Below, piece after piece: positions 30,302-32,808 of a stretch of 32,808 bases of DNA. The notes under the pieces are model-generated. The model was not told where the DNA came from. It was given only the letters and a program-made list of their open reading frames with translations, and searched no databases. Source of the stretch: Streptococcus sp. 121 (GTDB lineage Bacteria > Bacillota > Bacilli > Lactobacillales > Streptococcaceae); the NCBI RefSeq assembly GCF_016458205.1, contig NZ_JAEMED010000021.1, positions 1 through 32,808 of the forward strand. Reading direction: 5' to 3'. Positions within the stretch are counted from its first letter, which is position 1; the number at the start of each line of letters is the position of its first letter. A program made the translations under genes and the position numbers.

Positions 30302-32808
30302 TTATTTTTCATCTTCTTTTTTTCGGCGAGAACGTACACCAGCTAACAACAATATAAGGGCTAAACCGCTTGCTGCAAGGGCTTGACTAGATTCTTCACC
30401 TGTATTTGGTAATTGACCTGCCTGGGATTTATTACCAGTTGATTCAGTCAAATTGCTTGAAGCAGTCTCTTGATTGGAGACTTTGAATGAGCCTGCAACT
30501 CGCTTGTTACCATTATTGGTATCAGGTTTTGTTGCCGGTTTGTCACCATTCTTGCGTCCGATTGGATTAATAGCTTCAATCACTGCAAATCCTGCATCTT
30601 TAGCGGAAGTCACAGCAGCATTGCTAGTAGCAGCATTAATCTCAGATTTCGCCCTTTCTGCTTCAATGTCTACTTGAGACTTAGCAGCGGATTTCTCTTC
30701 GTCTGTGAGATCCGTACGGGCATCTATTTCGTCCTTCTTCGCTTGGGCAGCATCATCGATCGCTTTCTTAGCGGCATCCTTGGCCACCGGAGATGGATTT
30801 ACTGAGTTTATGTCTGTTGCACCAGCATCCTTAGCGAAAGTTACTCCATCGTTGGTTGTCGCAGCGTCGATTGCTTGTTTGGCTTGGTCAGCCTTAGTAT
30901 CAACCTCAGACTTAGCAGCTGATTTCTCTTCGTCTGTAAGATCAGATCGAGCGTCAATCTTAGACTTCTTCGCTTGGGCAGCTTCGTCAATAGCTGCTTT
31001 AGCCGCTTCCTTGGCTACCGGAGATGGATTTACTGAGTTAATATCTGTTACACCTGCGTCTTTGGAAGATGACACACCAGCGTTGGTTGTTGCGTTATCG
31101 ATGGCTTTCTTCGCGTCAGTGGCTTTAGAATCAATTTCTGATTTAGCGGTTGATTTTTCTTCATCTGTGAGATCAGGACGAGCGTCAATCTCAGACTTCT
31201 TAACTTGTGCAGCATCATCGATCGCTTTCTTAGCGGCATCCTTAGCCACTGGAGATGGATTCACTGAATTAATATCTGTTACGCCAGTGACTTTGGCAGA
31301 TGATACACCAGCGTTAGTTGTCGCAGCGTCGATCGCTTGTTTGGCTTGGTCAGCCTTAGTATCAACCTCAGACTTAGCAGCTGATTTCTCTTCGTCTGTA
31401 AGGTCAGATCGAGCGTCAATCTTAGACTTCTTCGCTTGGGCAGCTTCGTCAATAGCTGCTTTAGCCACTTCCTTGGCTACTGGAGATGGATTTACTGAGT
31501 TAATATCTGTTACGCCTGCGTCTTTGGCGGAAGTTACTCCATCGTTGGTTGTCGCAGCGTCGATCGCTTGTTTGGCTTGGTCAGCCTTAGTATCAACCTC
31601 AGACTTAGCAGCTGATTTCTCCTCGTCTGTAAGGTCAGATCGAGCGTCAATCTTAGACTTCTTAGCTTGAGCAGCATCATCGATCGCTTTCTTAGCGGCA
31701 TCCTTGGCTACTGGAGATGGATTTACTGAGTTAATATCTGTTACACCTGCATCTTTAACGGAAGTCACGACATCGTTGGTTGTTGCAGCGTCAATTGCTT
31801 TCTTCGCGTCAGTGGCTTTAGAATCAACATCGGATTTAGCAGTGGATTTTTCCTCGTCAGTCAAGTTTGTACGAGCATCAATCTCGTCTTTCTTAGCTTG
31901 AGCAGCATCATCGATCGCTTTCTTAGCGGCATCCTTGGCTACCGGAGATGGATTCACTGAGTTTATGTCTGTTATACCAGTGTCTTTGGTAGATGATACA
32001 GCATCGTTGGTTGTCGCGTTATCGATGGCTTTCTTAGCGTCAGTGGCTTTAGAATCAACATCGGATTTAGCAGTGGATTTTTCCTCGTCAGTCAAGTCTG
32101 TACGAGCATCAATCTCGCCTTTCTTAGCTTGAGCAGCTTCATCGATCGCTTTCTTAGCGGCATCCTTGGCTACCGGAGATGGGTTTACTGAGTTGATATC
32201 CGATACTCCTGCATCTTTAGCGGAAGTCACGCCATCGTTGGTTGTTGCAGCGTCAATTGCTTTCTTCGCGTCAGTGGCTTTAGAATCAACATCGGATTTA
32301 GCTGTTGCTTTTTCTTCGTCTGTAAGATCAGATCGAGCGTCAATCTTAGACTTCTTCGCTTGGGCAGCTTCGTCAATAGCTGCTTTAGCCGCTTCCTTGG
32401 CTACCGGAGATGGATTTACTGAGTTAATATCTGTTACACCTGCGTCTTTGGAAGATGACACACCAGCGTTGGTTGTTGCGTTATCGATGGCTTTCTTCGC
32501 GTCAGTGGCTTTAGAATCAATTTCTGATTTAGCGGTTGATTTTTCTTCATCTGTGAGATCAGGACGAGCGTCAATCTCAGACTTCTTAACTTGTGCAGCA
32601 TCATCGATCGCTTTCTTAGCGGCATCCTTAGCCACTGGAGATGGATTCACTGAATTAATATCTGTTACGCCAGTGACTTTGGCAGATGATACACCAGCGT
32701 TAGTTGTCGCAGCGTCGATCGCTTGTTTGGCTTGGTCAGCCTTAGTATCAACCTCAGACTTAGCAGCTGATTTCTCTTCGTCTGTAAGGTCAGATCGAGC
32801 GTCAATCT
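30302..32808 (-). CDS. LPXTG-anchored surface protein with DUF1542-like 77-aa repeats (C-terminal part)
   Basis: Open from the right window edge to the stop at 30302: 834 residues visible, N-terminus missing. Nine full and one partial 77-aa repeat (NPSPVAKDAAKKAIDDAAQ start; LTDEEKSTAKS and ATTN blocks) are followed by a non-repeat linker and a sortase signal: LPNTG (first residue codon at 30410-30412), hydrophobic segment LAASGLALILLLAGV, and basic tail RSRRKKEDEK. The repeat pattern fits DUF1542, found in large staphylococcal and streptococcal adhesin-like proteins and predicted to form helical rods. Sortase A would link it to peptidoglycan. The repeats would act as a stalk; any binding domain lies outside the window. 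An in-frame GTG at 32650 is not the start. Confidence 0.92.
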   Translation of the reverse strand, partial: IDARSDLTDEEKSAAKSEVDTKADQAKQAIDAATTNAGVSSAKVTGVTDINSVNPSPVAKDAAKKAIDDAAQVKKSEIDARPDLTDEEKSTAKSEIDSKATDAKKAIDNATTNAGVSSSKDAGVTDINSVNPSPVAKEAAKAAIDEAAQAKKSKIDARSDLTDEEKATAKSDVDSKATDAKKAIDAATTNDGVTSAKDAGVSDINSVNPSPVAKDAAKKAIDEAAQAKKGEIDARTDLTDEEKSTAKSDVDSKATDAKKAIDNATTNDAVSSTKDTGITDINSVNPSPVAKDAAKKAIDDAAQAKKDEIDARTNLTDEEKSTAKSDVDSKATDAKKAIDAATTNDVVTSVKDAGVTDINSVNPSPVAKDAAKKAIDDAAQAKKSKIDARSDLTDEEKSAAKSEVDTKADQAKQAIDAATTNDGVTSAKDAGVTDINSVNPSPVAKEVAKAAIDEAAQAKKSKIDARSDLTDEEKSAAKSEVDTKADQAKQAIDAATTNAGVSSAKVTGVTDINSVNPSPVAKDAAKKAIDDAAQVKKSEIDARPDLTDEEKSTAKSEIDSKATDAKKAIDNATTNAGVSSSKDAGVTDINSVNPSPVAKEAAKAAIDEAAQAKKSKIDARSDLTDEEKSAAKSEVDTKADQAKQAIDAATTNDGVTFAKDAGATDINSVNPSPVAKDAAKKAIDDAAQAKKDEIDARTDLTDEEKSAAKSQVDIEAERAKSEINAATSNAAVTSAKDAGFAVIEAINPIGRKNGDKPATKPDTNNGNKRVAGSFKVSNQETASSNLTESTGNKSQAGQLPNTGEESSQALAASGLALILLLAGVRSRRKKEDEK
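30569..32808 (-). repeat. Tandem 231-bp repeat array encoding the DUF1542-like stalk
   Basis: Exact 231-bp (77-codon) period. Full units begin (minus strand) at 32647, 32416, 32185, 31954, 31723, 31492, 31261, 31030 and 30799, with a partial unit to the edge. The final unit (30799-30569) is the most divergent. A 496-bp stretch, 30927-31422, is identical base for base to 32313-32808, exactly six units (1386 bp) away. Confidence 0.95.

Noticed and set aside
30705-32132. Long plus-strand ORFs (up to 321 aa) opposite the surface-protein repeats
   Set aside because: They are the antisense reading of the 231-bp repeats, repeat with the same period, and lack ribosome sites.
32648-32650. GTG at 32650 as the start of the surface protein
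   Set aside because: It is a valine codon inside a repeat (DINSV-NPSP); the frame stays open to the window edge and continues repeat sequence.
30569-32808. CRISPR-like periodic repeat
   Set aside because: The 231-bp units are contiguous and in frame, encoding a 77-aa protein repeat without spacers.

Overview
The window looks like chromosomal DNA of an oral-type Streptococcus (mitis/sanguinis-like; species not determinable by eye). Genus-level evidence: streptococcal-type Tex, SMC, RNase III and FtsY; a close relative of the pneumococcal NADPH oxidase SpNOX; a LytTR/DUF3021 pair; a cytosolic type I pullulanase; an LPNTG-anchored protein with DUF1542-like repeats; and AAGGAG ribosome sites with TGnTATAAT promoters. 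Most of the window is housekeeping sequence, with several accessory cassettes set into it.

Layout. 1-350: 5' part of an IS1634-family transposase, cut by the window edge. 675-3563 (minus): tex, sprT-like and pspC-domain gene. 3680-4466 (minus): a two-gene cassette with a minimal nucleotidyltransferase. 4652-6076 (plus): zwf, with a membrane-protein ORF converging on it and overlapping its 3' end. 6733-9627 (minus): two Cof-type HAD phosphatases and ftsY. 10004-10898 (plus): LytTR regulator plus DUF3021 membrane partner; the regulator is frameshifted in a run of ten A. 11158-11930 (minus): a two-gene cassette with a DUF3990-type ADP-ribosyltransferase-like protein. 12227-15736 (minus): proB-proA-proC plus a DUF1801 gene. 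15779-18148 (minus): pullulanase with a promoter-overlapping cre site. 18284-19244 (plus): ECF S-component and DUF4430 (transcobalamin-C-like) lipoprotein. 19282-23497 (minus): rnc-smc. 23620-25011 (minus): APC amino-acid permease. 25282-27248 (plus): TauE/SafE permease and DUF2974 alpha/beta-hydrolase. 27339-28544 (plus): SpNOX-like oxidoreductase. 28613-28685: tRNA-Thr(GGT). 28755-29777 (minus): unrecognised protein of about 340 aa. 29778-30301: gene-free stretch with a MITE-like element, an interspersed repeat and a palindrome. 30302-32808 (minus): C-terminal part of a wall-anchored repeat protein that continues beyond the window.

How the genes work together. proB, proA and proC encode the complete glutamate-to-proline pathway. 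rnc, smc and ftsY are core chromosome, RNA and secretion functions. In pneumococcus I recall rnc-smc-cof-cof-ftsY as contiguous; here about 9.7 kb of metabolic and accessory genes separates smc from the cof genes, which have their own promoter. The ECF S-component and DUF4430 lipoprotein look like a capture-and-uptake pair, possibly for a corrinoid (inference).

The best candidates for undescribed biology are the two toxin-antitoxin-like cassettes (nucleotidyltransferase pair and ADP-ribosyltransferase pair), the homopolymer-switched LytTR regulator with a 9-bp/12-bp direct-repeat operator, and a membrane gene whose ORF runs through a terminator into antisense zwf. All functional statements come from reading motifs by eye; no database search was possible.
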